The notes beneath the pieces were generated by a model. That model saw only the letters and a program-made list of their open reading frames with translations. It was not told where the DNA came from and did not search any database. This document shows, piece by piece, positions 22,523-31,819 of a stretch of DNA of 36,756 bases (positions are counted from its first letter, which is position 1; each line of letters starts with the position of its first letter). The position numbers and the translations under genes were made by a program. Source of the stretch: Acidobacteriota bacterium. Its GTDB lineage: Bacteria > Acidobacteriota > Aminicenantia > UBA2199. The DNA is taken from positions 1 to 36,756 of the forward strand of contig JALOLA010000012.1 of the NCBI GenBank assembly GCA_025456205.1, given 5' to 3'.

Positions 22523-22813
22523 TGACGCGTGACGCGTAACGCGTGACGCGAAACAGCAAGAAAAAATCCAAATCCCAAACACTCAATTCCAGACAAGCAC
22601 CAATGATCCAATGGCAAAAATAAGGAGAACAAGCACTGCGTGATGCGTTATGTGAAAGAAACAGATCGTACATTTCTCTTTCTCATCACGCATTATGAAA
22701 TCCTGAAAGATCGTTCGCGCATCACTTAGACTGATTATCCATTATTCTTTCAAATCACGAATCACGAATTACGTATACGGCTTCTCGTCACGCGTTACGC
22801 GTCACTTGTCACG
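22523..22813. repeat. Heptamer-array inverted element E3 (with nested hairpin), filling the metK-ggt space
   Basis: Left arm 22523-22557: TGACGCG, TGACGCG, TAACGCG, TGACGCG, AAACAGC, then AAGAAA, the same loop start as E1 and E2. Right arm 22786-22813: CGTCACG, CGTTACG, CGTCACT, TGTCACG, inverted. Inside lie a second inverted pair (about 22635-22662 and 22668-22695, built on TGCGTGA/TGCGTTA and its complement, with GAAAGAAA and TTTCTCTTTC closing a hairpin) and a third direct array at 22753-22780 (AATCACG twice, AATTACG, TATACGG). No gene is visible in this 378-bp space, which otherwise holds only the metK promoter. The right arm ends 9 nt from the ggt stop. Confidence 0.8.
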
Positions 22814-22822
22814 GATGATCGT

Positions 22823-24514
<1,692 letters not shown>

Positions 24515-24537
24515 GTTTCCTCCACGGCATGCCGGGT

Positions 24538-24566
24538 ATTATACGTCGTCCCTTCCCCGGCGGCAA
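24538..24566 (-). promoter_or_regulatory. Sigma-70 promoter of the gamma-glutamyltransferase gene
   Basis: Minus strand TTGCCG (24561-24566), 17-bp spacer and a perfect TATAAT (24538-24543). The start site near 24531 leaves a leader of about 17 nt with GGAGG before the ATG at 24514. Confidence 0.8.
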
Positions 24567-24604
24567 CCGCCCGGGCGTTCCGCCATGGAAAATAAACAAA
24601 ATAT

Positions 24605-24614
24605 GTGCTACAAA
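24605..24614 (+). promoter_or_regulatory. Possible extended -10 of the M48 protease gene
   Basis: TGC-TACAAA (TACAAA at 24609-24614), about 36 nt before the ATG. No clear -35. A GAGG at 24639-24642 is the likely ribosome-binding site for ATG 24651. Confidence 0.4.
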
Positions 24615-24650
24615 GAAAATGGCCGCATCATTGTTCGTGAGGTGGAAGCC

Positions 24651-26090
24651 ATGAAAAAGAAACAGCGGACGTTCGTCACTCTGGCGATGCTGGCCCTGGT
24701 CCTGGTCGCCATCGCCTGCGCCGTCAACCCCGTCAGCGGCAAGAAGGAGCTGATGTTCTTCTCCGAGCAGCAGGAGATCGCCATGGGCCGGGAGACCGAC
24801 CAGGCGCTTCGCCAGCAGTTCGGCATCTACCCGGACAAGGCCCTGAACGACTACGTCAACCGCGTCGGCCAGAGCATGGTCGCGAACTCGCATCGCCCGA
24901 ACCTGAAGCATTATTTCGCCGTCCTGGACACGCCGGTGGTCAACGCCTTCGCCGCCCCCGGGGGCTATATCTACGTGACGCGCGGCATCCTGGCGCTGAT
25001 GAACAGCGAGGCGGAGCTGGCCGCGGTCCTGGGCCACGAGATGGGCCACGTCGCCGCCCGTCATTCGCTGAAGCAGATGAGCGGCCAGATGCTCGCCCAG
25101 ATCGGCCTCGTCGTCGGCAGCATCATCAGCAAGGATATCCGCAAGTTCGCCGGCCTGGCCAGCATCGGCATGCAGCTGCTGTTCCTCAAGTTCAGCCGCA
25201 GCGACGAGTACCAGGCCGACGCCCTGGGCATACGCTACGCGCGCCAGGCCAAGTATTCGCCGGGCGAGATGCTGCGTTTCTTCAGCGCCCTGGAGAACAT
25301 GAGCGCCGAAGCGACAAGCCACAGGATCCCCACGTTCCTTTCCACCCACCCCATGACCGCCGACCGCATCGCCAAGGTCAAGGAGATGGTCTCCAGCCAG
25401 GATGTCCGCCTGGCCATCAGGAAGGACGAGTACCTGCGCCGGGTCGACGGCATGATCTATGGCGACAACCCCCGCCAGGGCTTTGTCGAGAACAATGTCT
25501 TCTACCATCCGGAGATGGCTTTCCAATTCGCCGTTCCCGCCAGCTGGGGAGTGGATAACACCCCGAGGCAGGTCGTCGTCGGCGAAAAGGAGGGCAAGGC
25601 GGCCCTGCTGCTGCAGGCCGAGGCCAGCAGCCAGGACCTGGACCAGTACCTGCTGGCCAAGGCCCAGGGGTTCGGCCAGGCCAAGCTGCTGAAGTCGACC
25701 AGCGACCCCGTCCAGCGCCTGGAGGCGCGCCATGCCTATTACCAGGTGCCCCAGGAGCAGGGCGAGGCCCTGGCCATCCGCCTCTCCTGCATCCGCAAGG
25801 ACGGTATGGTTTATTCGTTCGTCGCCATGAGCACGTACGGCGGCGCCAACACCTACCAGCCGGTCATGGAGCGCGCCATCCTGTCGTTCAGGGGCCTGAG
25901 CGATCCCAGGTACCTGGGCCGCGGGCCGCAGCGCCTCGCCCTGGCCCGCCCCGACGGCCGGCGGACGTTCCAGAAGCTGCTGAACGACGCCGGCGTCGAC
26001 CCGAAGCTGTGGAAGCAGCTGGCCGTGTTCAATTCCATCAAGCTGGAGGCGGTCCCGGAACCGGGGCAGTTGGTCAAGCTGGTGAAATAA
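24651..26090 (+). CDS. M48-family zinc metalloprotease, predicted lipoprotein
   Basis: A 479-aa protein with a lipoprotein-type signal (KKKQRTFVTLAMLALVLVAIAC, Cys23 as acylation site) followed by AVNPVSGKKELMFFSEQQE, the usual start of BepA/YfgC-like M48 proteins. The zinc site is GHEMGHVAARHS with HExxH at residues 129-133 and the downstream Glu in SDEYQADALG. A C-terminal region (about 270-420) is the accessory domain, and the end (DPKLWKQLAVFNSIKL, EPGQLVKLV) resembles a LysM-like module. Such enzymes act in envelope protein quality control. ATG 24651 is chosen over an upstream reading because of the ribosome-binding site and signal peptide. Confidence 0.93.
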   Translation: MKKKQRTFVTLAMLALVLVAIACAVNPVSGKKELMFFSEQQEIAMGRETDQALRQQFGIYPDKALNDYVNRVGQSMVANSHRPNLKHYFAVLDTPVVNAFAAPGGYIYVTRGILALMNSEAELAAVLGHEMGHVAARHSLKQMSGQMLAQIGLVVGSIISKDIRKFAGLASIGMQLLFLKFSRSDEYQADALGIRYARQAKYSPGEMLRFFSALENMSAEATSHRIPTFLSTHPMTADRIAKVKEMVSSQDVRLAIRKDEYLRRVDGMIYGDNPRQGFVENNVFYHPEMAFQFAVPASWGVDNTPRQVVVGEKEGKAALLLQAEASSQDLDQYLLAKAQGFGQAKLLKSTSDPVQRLEARHAYYQVPQEQGEALAIRLSCIRKDGMVYSFVAMSTYGGANTYQPVMERAILSFRGLSDPRYLGRGPQRLALARPDGRRTFQKLLNDAGVDPKLWKQLAVFNSIKLEAVPEPGQLVKLVK

Positions 26091-26112
26091 GGGGGAGGCC
26101 GGCGGGGACAGG

Positions 26113-28164
26113 ATGAAGAGAAAAAGCGAGGCCGGGATCGGGCCGATCCCGGGAGCGAAGAAGGGGCGGCGCTCGCAGAGGATCCAGGACGCGGTCTTCC
26201 GCATTTCCGAAGCGGTGCATGTGTCCGATGACCTGCCCGAGCTCTACCGCTCCATCCACCAGGCCATTTCCGGGCTGATGCCCGCCGGGAATTTCTATAT
26301 CGCCCTGTTCGACGCGGAGAGCGGCCAGTTGAGCTTCCCTTATTTCATCGACGAGTTCGACCCGCCCCCCGGCAGCCGCGGCCTGGAAAAGGGCCTGACC
26401 GAGTACGTGCTGCGCAGCGGCAGGCCGCTGCTGGCCACTCCCGGGATCCTGGCCGACCTGGAGCGCCTGGGAGAGATCCAGCTGATCGGCGCCCCGTCCA
26501 TCGACTGGCTGGGCGTGCCACTGAAGATCAAGGGCAATACCATCGGCGTGCTGGTCGTGCAGACCTATTCGCCGGGAGTGCGCTACGGCCAGGAGGAAGA
26601 AAACATCCTGTTGTTCGTGTCCGACCAGGTGGCCATGGCCATCGAGCGCAAGCGCACCGAGTCCGAGCTGCGCCGCAGCGAGCAGAAGAACCGCGCCATC
26701 CTCAGCGCCATCCCAGACCTGATGTTCCTGCTCGACAAGGACGGCGTATTCCTGGACTACAAGGCGGAGAAGGAGAGCGACCTTCTGGCCAGGCCGGAAA
26801 TGTTCCTGGGGCGCCGCGTCGTCGACGTGCTGCCGCCGGCCCTGGCCGGGCTGACCATGAACGCCATCGCGAGCGTGCTGCAGACGCGCCGCGTCCACGT
26901 GTTCGAATACGAGGTCGAGATCAACGGGCGGCAGCAATACGAGGAAGCGCGCTGCGCCCTGTGCGGCAGCGACGAGGTGCTGGTGGTCATCCGCAACATC
27001 ACCGAAAACCGCCATCTGGAGCGGCAGGTGCTGCAGGCCCAGAAGATGGAGAGCCTGGGCACCCTGGCCGGGGGCATCGCCCACGACTTCAACAATATCC
27101 TGGCCGGCATCCTCGGCTACGCCTCGTTCCTCAAGTCGCAGCTCGATCCCGGCCACGACCATTTCAAGTACGCGGACACCATTGAGCGCAGCGCCAGCCG
27201 CGCCGCCGACCTGACCTCGAAGCTGCTTTCCTTTACCCGCGGCGACAAGGTGAATTTCAAGCCGCTGGACCTCAACCGGCTCGTCGCCGAAACCATGGAG
27301 ATCGTCCGCCATACCTTCGACAAGGCCATCCAGGTCGAGACCGCCCTCGAAGGAGCGCTGCCGACGATCGAGGGCGACGCCGGCCAGATCCAGCAGGTGC
27401 TGATGAACCTGTGCGTGAACGCCCGCGACGCCCTGGCCGGGGGCGGCCTGCTGTCCATCGCCACCTCCGTGGCCATGATCGGCGCCGGCGACCTGCAGGC
27501 CCCAACCTGGGTCAAGCCCGGCCCTTTCGCGCAACTGAGCGTCCGCGACTCGGGCAGCGGCATGAGCCGCGATGTCCAATCCAGGATCTTCGACCCTTTT
27601 TTCACCACCAAGGCCAAGGGTCAGGGGAGCGGCCTGGGGCTGTCCGTGGTCTACGGCATCGTCAAGGGTCATGAAGGCTTCGTCACCGTCGACAGCCATC
27701 CCGGGCGCGGCACCATGTTCCATGTCTTCCTGCCGGTGAGCGGCTCGCCGGAGACCCTGGAAAAAGACCGGGGCGAGCCGCCGCGCGGCCGGGGCGAGCT
27801 GGTCCTGGCGGTCGATGACGAGGAGGATATCCGCAGCTTCATCCGCGACGTGCTGCAGAGCCATGGCTACCGGGTGCTGTCCGCGGCCAGCGGCGACCAG
27901 GCCCTGGCGATCTTCGCGGAACGTCGCGGCGAGATCGACCTGGTCATCCTGGACATGGTCATGCCCGGGATGGGGGGCGAGGACACCTTCCTGAGAATGA
28001 AGGCGATCCATCCGGGCCTCAAGGCGCTGCTCTCCACCGGCTACAGCCAGGACGGCCGGGCCGGTGAGATCATCGGCAAAGGCATCAAGGGCTTCATCCA
28101 GAAGCCGTATGACTTCACCCGCCTGCTGACCCTCCTGCGCCAGGTGCTGGACGGCACGGGGTGA
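26113..28164 (+). CDS. Hybrid sensor histidine kinase (GAF-PAS-HisKA-HATPase-REC)
   Basis: A 683-aa soluble kinase, 22 nt after the M48 gene. Domain order: GAF (about 20-180), PAS (about 190-305, LMFLLDKDGVFLDYKAE), HisKA with phosphoacceptor His324 in GGIAHDFNNILAGILGY, HATPase with NLCVNARDAL (N-box), DSGSGM (G1) and GQGSGLGLSVVYGI (G2), and a C-terminal receiver with VDDEED, phosphoacceptor Asp614 in VILDMVMPGMGG, and IQKPYD. No membrane helix, so it senses an internal signal. The HDFNN phosphoacceptor type is typical of hybrid kinases acting with a stand-alone receiver; one lies 1.2 kb downstream (29334), which may be its partner. Confidence 0.95.
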   Translation: MKRKSEAGIGPIPGAKKGRRSQRIQDAVFRISEAVHVSDDLPELYRSIHQAISGLMPAGNFYIALFDAESGQLSFPYFIDEFDPPPGSRGLEKGLTEYVLRSGRPLLATPGILADLERLGEIQLIGAPSIDWLGVPLKIKGNTIGVLVVQTYSPGVRYGQEEENILLFVSDQVAMAIERKRTESELRRSEQKNRAILSAIPDLMFLLDKDGVFLDYKAEKESDLLARPEMFLGRRVVDVLPPALAGLTMNAIASVLQTRRVHVFEYEVEINGRQQYEEARCALCGSDEVLVVIRNITENRHLERQVLQAQKMESLGTLAGGIAHDFNNILAGILGYASFLKSQLDPGHDHFKYADTIERSASRAADLTSKLLSFTRGDKVNFKPLDLNRLVAETMEIVRHTFDKAIQVETALEGALPTIEGDAGQIQQVLMNLCVNARDALAGGGLLSIATSVAMIGAGDLQAPTWVKPGPFAQLSVRDSGSGMSRDVQSRIFDPFFTTKAKGQGSGLGLSVVYGIVKGHEGFVTVDSHPGRGTMFHVFLPVSGSPETLEKDRGEPPRGRGELVLAVDDEEDIRSFIRDVLQSHGYRVLSAASGDQALAIFAERRGEIDLVILDMVMPGMGGEDTFLRMKAIHPGLKALLSTGYSQDGRAGEIIGKGIKGFIQKPYDFTRLLTLLRQVLDGTG

Positions 28165-28201
28165 CCCCGCCGGGACGCGCGCCGGTTGCCGGAGCAGGGT
28201 G

Positions 28202-28216
28202 GTCCCAAATTGGGAC
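28202..28216. promoter_or_regulatory. Palindromic 15-bp site 1, candidate sigma-54 activator binding site
   Basis: GTCCCAAATTGGGAC is a perfect 7-1-7 palindrome, about 250 bp upstream of the sigma-54 promoter at 28450. It matches sites 2 and 3 (shared pattern GTYYMAWWTTGGGAC). Confidence 0.7.
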
Positions 28217-28273
28217 GGAAAAAACGGCCGAGAAGGCCATTGGAAAACGATTTATTCAATCCGCGTCTCTTGT

Positions 28274-28288
28274 GTTTCAATTTGGGAC
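28274..28288. promoter_or_regulatory. Palindromic 15-bp site 2, candidate sigma-54 activator binding site
   Basis: GTTTCAATTTGGGAC has an imperfect left half-site and the same right half (TTGGGAC). It lies 72 bp downstream of site 1. Confidence 0.65.
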
Positions 28289-28351
28289 AAATTTGCGATC
28301 CCGGGAAACTGCCGAACCATGGACGTTTTACGATCGTTCTCCTGGGCGGCT

Positions 28352-28366
28352 GTCCAATTTTGGGAC
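28352..28366. promoter_or_regulatory. Palindromic 15-bp site 3, candidate sigma-54 activator binding site
   Basis: GTCCAATTTTGGGAC, 78 bp downstream of site 2 and about 85 bp upstream of the sigma-54 promoter, a usual distance for enhancer sites of NtrC-family activators. Confidence 0.65.
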
Positions 28367-28449
28367 GATCCCGCTGCTGACTGCAATTTGACCTGGTGAG
28401 CGCATCACGCAGATCACCTTCAGCGCAGCATTTTAAGCTTTCAACCTTT

Positions 28450-28467
28450 TTGGCATCCAAATTGCAT
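28450..28467 (+). promoter_or_regulatory. Sigma-54 (RpoN) promoter
   Basis: TTGGCA-N6-TTGCAT: GG at 28452-28453 and GC at 28464-28465 are exactly 12 bp apart, as required for -24/-12 elements. Transcription would start near 28477, upstream of AAGGAG (28488-28493) and the ATG at 28502. The 337-bp gap before this gene holds no other gene. Confidence 0.8.
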
Positions 28468-28501
28468 GTTCATGTGCATGGCCTGTGAAGGAGCATGGAG
28501 C

Positions 28502-29377
28502 ATGGATCCCGGCGTGGCGCAATCCTGCCTGCAAGAGGCGATCCGCGGCAAGATAGGCGATCCGAATGATGGTCCGGTGGCTGCCGCCCACGTCGTTCTT
28601 TCCGGGTCCAGGCTGGCGCGCAGGATCGCGACCAGGACCGGCAGTGAGGGCTACTTCATGTTCAATCGCGTCCCGCCCGGGATCTATACCCTGGAAGTCG
28701 CCTGCGCGGGCTTCGGCAAGCTGGTCCAGCGGGGGATCGCTGTCCAGGAGCATGCCATCACCGGGCTGGACCTGAAAATGGATTTCCAGGAGGATTCACG
28801 CTCGCTCAGGCTGCGGGCATTGTCGTTGAAGTACATCGTCGATGGGCCGGAAAGGAAGGAAGGCCTGGAGCTGGCGTCGCTGGCCTGCCAGCTGCGCGAA
28901 GCGGTCGCCGGCCTGCGCCTGGAAAGGGCGTTGTTCAATCCTCCGCCCGCGGCCAGGGTCGGCCGGAGCTTCCCCGTCGAATTCGGCCTCTATCAAAACC
29001 TGAGGGATACGATCGGGCGCCGCCTGCGCGAGAGCCATTGCGGCATTTTTGACGGCGATCATGTCGCGGTGGCGCTCACCGCCGACCTGCAGGCGGCTGG
29101 CTGCCGCGTGCTGCCCCGGAGCCTGCCGCGGCTGGACGTCGGCGGGGCCCGTTACCAGGATTGGCGCTGGGAGGTCCTGCCCCAGGCCTTCGGCAGAGGC
29201 CTGTTGAGGCTGGATCTGCGCATCAGCGTGGATGTGATCGGCATGGGCCATGAGGAGAGGAGCCTTCTGGCCCTCGACCGCGAGATCCTTATCCGCAGGA
29301 ATCGCTGGCTGTCCTTGAAGCGCGGGCTGAAAAATGCCATCGGCAGGGAGGAGCAACCTGGATATCCTGATTGTTGA
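28502..29377 (+). CDS. Carboxypeptidase-regulatory-like domain protein of unknown function, first gene of the sigma-54 operon
   Basis: 291 aa. Residues about 15-95 form a CarboxypepD_reg-like beta-sandwich (GKIGDPNDGPVAAAHVVLSG, GYFMFNRVPPGIYTLEVACAGF). A linker of about 60 residues leads to a second beta-rich domain (about 150-260) with the W-x-W pattern RYQDWRWEVLPQAFGRGLLRLDLRI, reminiscent of beta modules in bacterial effector-associated proteins; I cannot name it. No signal peptide is present, although this fold is usually extracytoplasmic, so a cytoplasmic location would be odd. ATG 28502 is 8 nt after AAGGAG; the ATG at 28495 is in another frame. Its end overlaps the receiver gene by 44 nt. 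Confidence 0.8.
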   Translation: MDPGVAQSCLQEAIRGKIGDPNDGPVAAAHVVLSGSRLARRIATRTGSEGYFMFNRVPPGIYTLEVACAGFGKLVQRGIAVQEHAITGLDLKMDFQEDSRSLRLRALSLKYIVDGPERKEGLELASLACQLREAVAGLRLERALFNPPPAARVGRSFPVEFGLYQNLRDTIGRRLRESHCGIFDGDHVAVALTADLQAAGCRVLPRSLPRLDVGGARYQDWRWEVLPQAFGRGLLRLDLRISVDVIGMGHEERSLLALDREILIRRNRWLSLKRGLKNAIGREEQPGYPDC

Positions 29378-29756
29378 GGATGAAGCGATCCTGGCCATGG
29401 TCTATATGCGAAGTTTGCGCAAGCTCGGAGATCTGCAAATGGAATGCGTCTCCAGCGTCGAGGCCGCCCTGGCAGCGATCGATCGTTCCCTGCCGAAACT
29501 GATCCTGCTCGACATCAAGCTGCAGGGGAAGCGCGACGGCATCCAGCTGGCCGAGATCATCCATCAGCACCATGATATCCCCGTCGTGTTCATCACCGCC
29601 TTCTGCGATACGGACACCATGCGACGGGCCCAGCGTACGCGACCGTTCCGCATCCTGGGCAAGATCGGCGACGGCGGGGAAGTGGTGCGCACGGTGGCGG
29701 AGATCTTGAGCGCCGGATACGGGATTTCCCTGAACCCCGGGGAAATGCACGGATAA
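29334..29756 (+). CDS. Stand-alone receiver-domain response regulator
   Basis: 140 aa, a single REC domain without output domain. The acidic pair is in LIVEDE, the phosphoacceptor is Asp60 (LILLDIKL), the Thr is Thr88 (VFITAF) and the Lys Lys110 (ILGKIG, where most relatives have KP). It may be the target of the hybrid kinase at 26113 or act as a phosphate sink. Start uncertain: ATG 29334 lies inside the previous gene, while AGGGAGGAG (29345-29353) sits just before CTG 29358, which would begin the protein exactly at LDILIVEDE; a CTG start is possible. Confidence 0.9.
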   Translation: MPSAGRSNLDILIVEDEAILAMVYMRSLRKLGDLQMECVSSVEAALAAIDRSLPKLILLDIKLQGKRDGIQLAEIIHQHHDIPVVFITAFCDTDTMRRAQRTRPFRILGKIGDGGEVVRTVAEILSAGYGISLNPGEMHG

Positions 29757-29773
29757 ATTAAAAGGAGGAAGAT

Positions 29774-30406
29774 ATGAAAAAAAGAATGGTGAAGTTGATC
29801 CTGGGCGTGGTTCTGACCGCGATCTCGATGGTTTGTCTGAACGCGGTGATCGTCGGCAACGATCCCTACAGCCCGTTCGTCGGCAATGCGAGCGCCCAGG
29901 TCGGGGACATGATCACCGACAGCGCTTCCGAACTGCTGCAGTCGGCGGCCGACGCCTTTCTTTTCCTGAACGAGGTGGAGATCGCCGACAGGAACGGGCT
30001 CAATGTCAACGCCGCCCTGCAGCGGGTCGACATGGCCGCGGCCCGGGTGGAGCGGGCGCTGAGGCTGTTCAAGACCATCATCACCACCGGCAGGGAGGCG
30101 GGCTACGAGAAACGCCGCATTTCCAAGCTGATGGATTTCTCGTACGCGCAATTCGCCAAGGATAACGGCTTGAACACGGAAATGATGGGCGAGGTCTCCG
30201 CTTACCTGGAGCGGGGCAATGTGCTGGGCTTTTACCGGCAGCATGTCAGCAACCTGCAGCGGCTGTTGGACACGCTGACGAGCATCAAAGGCGATCTGCT
30301 GGCCGGCCGGCGCTCGGACAATCAGGTGTTGTGGTCGCTGCTGCAGCAGTACAACCGCACCCTGCTGTTCGGCAACTACGCCTCCCTGGTATTCTATAAA
30401 ATATAG
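29774..30406 (+). CDS. Small secreted or membrane-anchored helical protein of unknown function
   Basis: 210 aa, not recognised. An N-terminal hydrophobic segment (MVKLILGVVLTAISMVCLNAVIVG) with a preceding KKR is a signal peptide or anchor; NASAQVGD could hold a signal peptidase site. The rest is helical with heptad-like leucines (ELLQSAADAFLFLNEVEIAD, RVERALRLFKTIITT, SNLQRLLDTLTSIKGDLL), suggesting a helical bundle. The AAAGGAGGA ribosome-binding site is the strongest in the window, suggesting abundant translation. Third gene of the sigma-54 unit, closed by the terminator at 30423. A periplasmic partner or sensor of the regulated process is an inference. Confidence 0.8.
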   Translation: MKKRMVKLILGVVLTAISMVCLNAVIVGNDPYSPFVGNASAQVGDMITDSASELLQSAADAFLFLNEVEIADRNGLNVNAALQRVDMAAARVERALRLFKTIITTGREAGYEKRRISKLMDFSYAQFAKDNGLNTEMMGEVSAYLERGNVLGFYRQHVSNLQRLLDTLTSIKGDLLAGRRSDNQVLWSLLQQYNRTLLFGNYASLVFYKI

Positions 30407-30422
30407 CCCGGCAGAAGCCGCG

Positions 30423-30456
30423 CGGGCAGCCGGGCCGGCTGCCCGTTGTTTTTTTT
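30423..30456 (+). terminator. Strong intrinsic terminator ending the sigma-54 operon
   Basis: A perfect 11-bp inverted repeat (30423-30433 and 30435-30445; in practice 9-10 pairs around a small loop) is followed by TTGTTTTTTTT (30446-30456). It separates the sigma-54 unit from the permease unit. Confidence 0.93.
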
Positions 30457-30465
30457 CGGCGATCT

Positions 30466-30473
30466 GCTACTAT
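30466..30473 (+). promoter_or_regulatory. Extended -10 just before the permease ATG
   Basis: TGC-TACTAT (TACTAT at 30468-30473) with 5 nt to the ATG at 30479; a TTGTTT within the terminator T-tract lies 16 bp upstream. It predicts a leaderless or near-leaderless mRNA. No Shine-Dalgarno is seen. Confidence 0.45.
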
Positions 30474-30478
30474 GGAAC

Positions 30479-31819
30479 ATGTTTGCATTTTTTTGTTTTG
30501 AACGGCGGAGGATTTTCGGCGAAAAAAAAAACCTGATCTTCCTCGCTTTCATATCCTTTCTTTCAGCCTACTTTGTCTGGTCGGGTCTGAACGAGTACCG
30601 CCAATTTCAGGTTGAAAAAAAAGTGTTTTTAAAGTTTGAAGAGGAAAGGGTGAAGCAGTTCGCCACGTACGTGCAGTATGGCACTTTCGGATTTCGCCTG
30701 CTTTTCGAGGCATCGCCGCTGAACCTGTTTTTTGCCAACAGCAGCATCTTGCAGGACGTTGAGAGCAACGTGGACGGCTTCGAGGCCATTCGCGTGGATA
30801 GCAGTTTCAAGGGAAACAAGCTTTTTCTGAAGCGCGGTTTTTTCAAGGATTTTGCCGGCATCCTGTTCGTTTTTGGATCCCTGTTCATGCTGTACCTCGG
30901 CAATCTGGCCCTTGCCAGCCAGGTATACCTGCGTTTCATGAATGGCTGCATGTCGCTGAAGAAGTTCTACTTCCTGACCACGGCCGCGCGCCTGTTCTGG
31001 CTGGACCTTTTTTTCCTGGCGCTGGGCATGGGGATGTTTTTGCTGGTCCGTCTCGGGGGATGTGTTTTTTCCAGGGGGGAGACGGCAATTTTCCTGCGCT
31101 ATTTGTTTTTTTTGATCCTGCTGCTCGACTTTTTCTACCTTCTGGGCCAGTTTACGGCCGTGCTGGCGGGTTTCCGCAGGGTCTTTTTCCTCTGGTTCTT
31201 CATCGCCTGGTTCCTTTGCGTTTTCCTCCTGCCCGAGATGAGCCGCATCAGCGTCTTCAACGAATCGCGGTCCCTGGAGTCGGCCGAAAAGGTCAACCTG
31301 GAGAAATTCCGCAACCTGATGGCCCTGGAAAAGAAGTTCCGCGAATACCTGAAGGTGAATCCAACAGCCCCGCTGGATCAGGTCCGTGAGATGCAGAAGA
31401 GGTTCGCCGTCCAGTTCATCAACAGCAGCTATCTGGTGAACACCGGTCTCGAGACCAAGTACCTGCGCGAGGTGGAGCGGGTGATCACCGGCCACGAACG
31501 GCAGTCGATCCTCTTCCCCACCACCTACTATCAATTCATTACCGGCGAGGTGTCGGGAAAGGGGTACTACGGGTACCTGGACTTCATGAACTATATCATG
31601 GAGCTGCGCAATCGCTTCATCCAATTCTACCTGAAAAAGCGCTATGAGGAGCCGGAACCCCCGGTCGAGCCGTTCGTGAAGAATAACGAGAATATCTTTC
31701 GCTCGCCCAGCCGCCTGCCGGCCACCTTTCCCCTCGGCATGCTGGCCACGGCCCTCTATGGCCTGGCCCTGTTCATCCTGGCCTTCTGGCGCCTGCAGCG
31801 CCTGGTCTTCCAGCCATGA
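30479..31819 (+). CDS. ABC-2-type membrane permease with a large extracytoplasmic loop
   Basis: 446 aa with about six membrane helices: near residues 20-38 (LIFLAFISFLSAYFVWSG), 125-145 (GILFVFGSLFMLYLGNLAL), 165-190, 205-225, 230-250 (FFLWFFIAWFLCVFLLP) and a last one near 415-440 (GMLATALYGLALFILAFW). A soluble segment of about 80 residues follows helix 1 and a helical one of about 160 lies between the last two. This layout is that of ABC-2 permeases of the DUF3526/GldG-like kind. The sequence is rich in Phe, with TTT codons frequent and GC lower than its neighbours. The stop overlaps the next gene (ATGA), so its partner is the ABC-ATPase-like protein. The exported substrate, if any, is unknown. 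Confidence 0.8.
   Translation: MFAFFCFERRRIFGEKKNLIFLAFISFLSAYFVWSGLNEYRQFQVEKKVFLKFEEERVKQFATYVQYGTFGFRLLFEASPLNLFFANSSILQDVESNVDGFEAIRVDSSFKGNKLFLKRGFFKDFAGILFVFGSLFMLYLGNLALASQVYLRFMNGCMSLKKFYFLTTAARLFWLDLFFLALGMGMFLLVRLGGCVFSRGETAIFLRYLFFLILLLDFFYLLGQFTAVLAGFRRVFFLWFFIAWFLCVFLLPEMSRISVFNESRSLESAEKVNLEKFRNLMALEKKFREYLKVNPTAPLDQVREMQKRFAVQFINSSYLVNTGLETKYLREVERVITGHERQSILFPTTYYQFITGEVSGKGYYGYLDFMNYIMELRNRFIQFYLKKRYEEPEPPVEPFVKNNENIFRSPSRLPATFPLGMLATALYGLALFILAFWRLQRLVFQP

Noticed and set aside
22558-22785. Insertion sequence or short gene in the metK-ggt space
   Set aside because: No transposase reading frame, no terminal inverted repeats with target duplication, and the sequence is explained by heptamer arrays.
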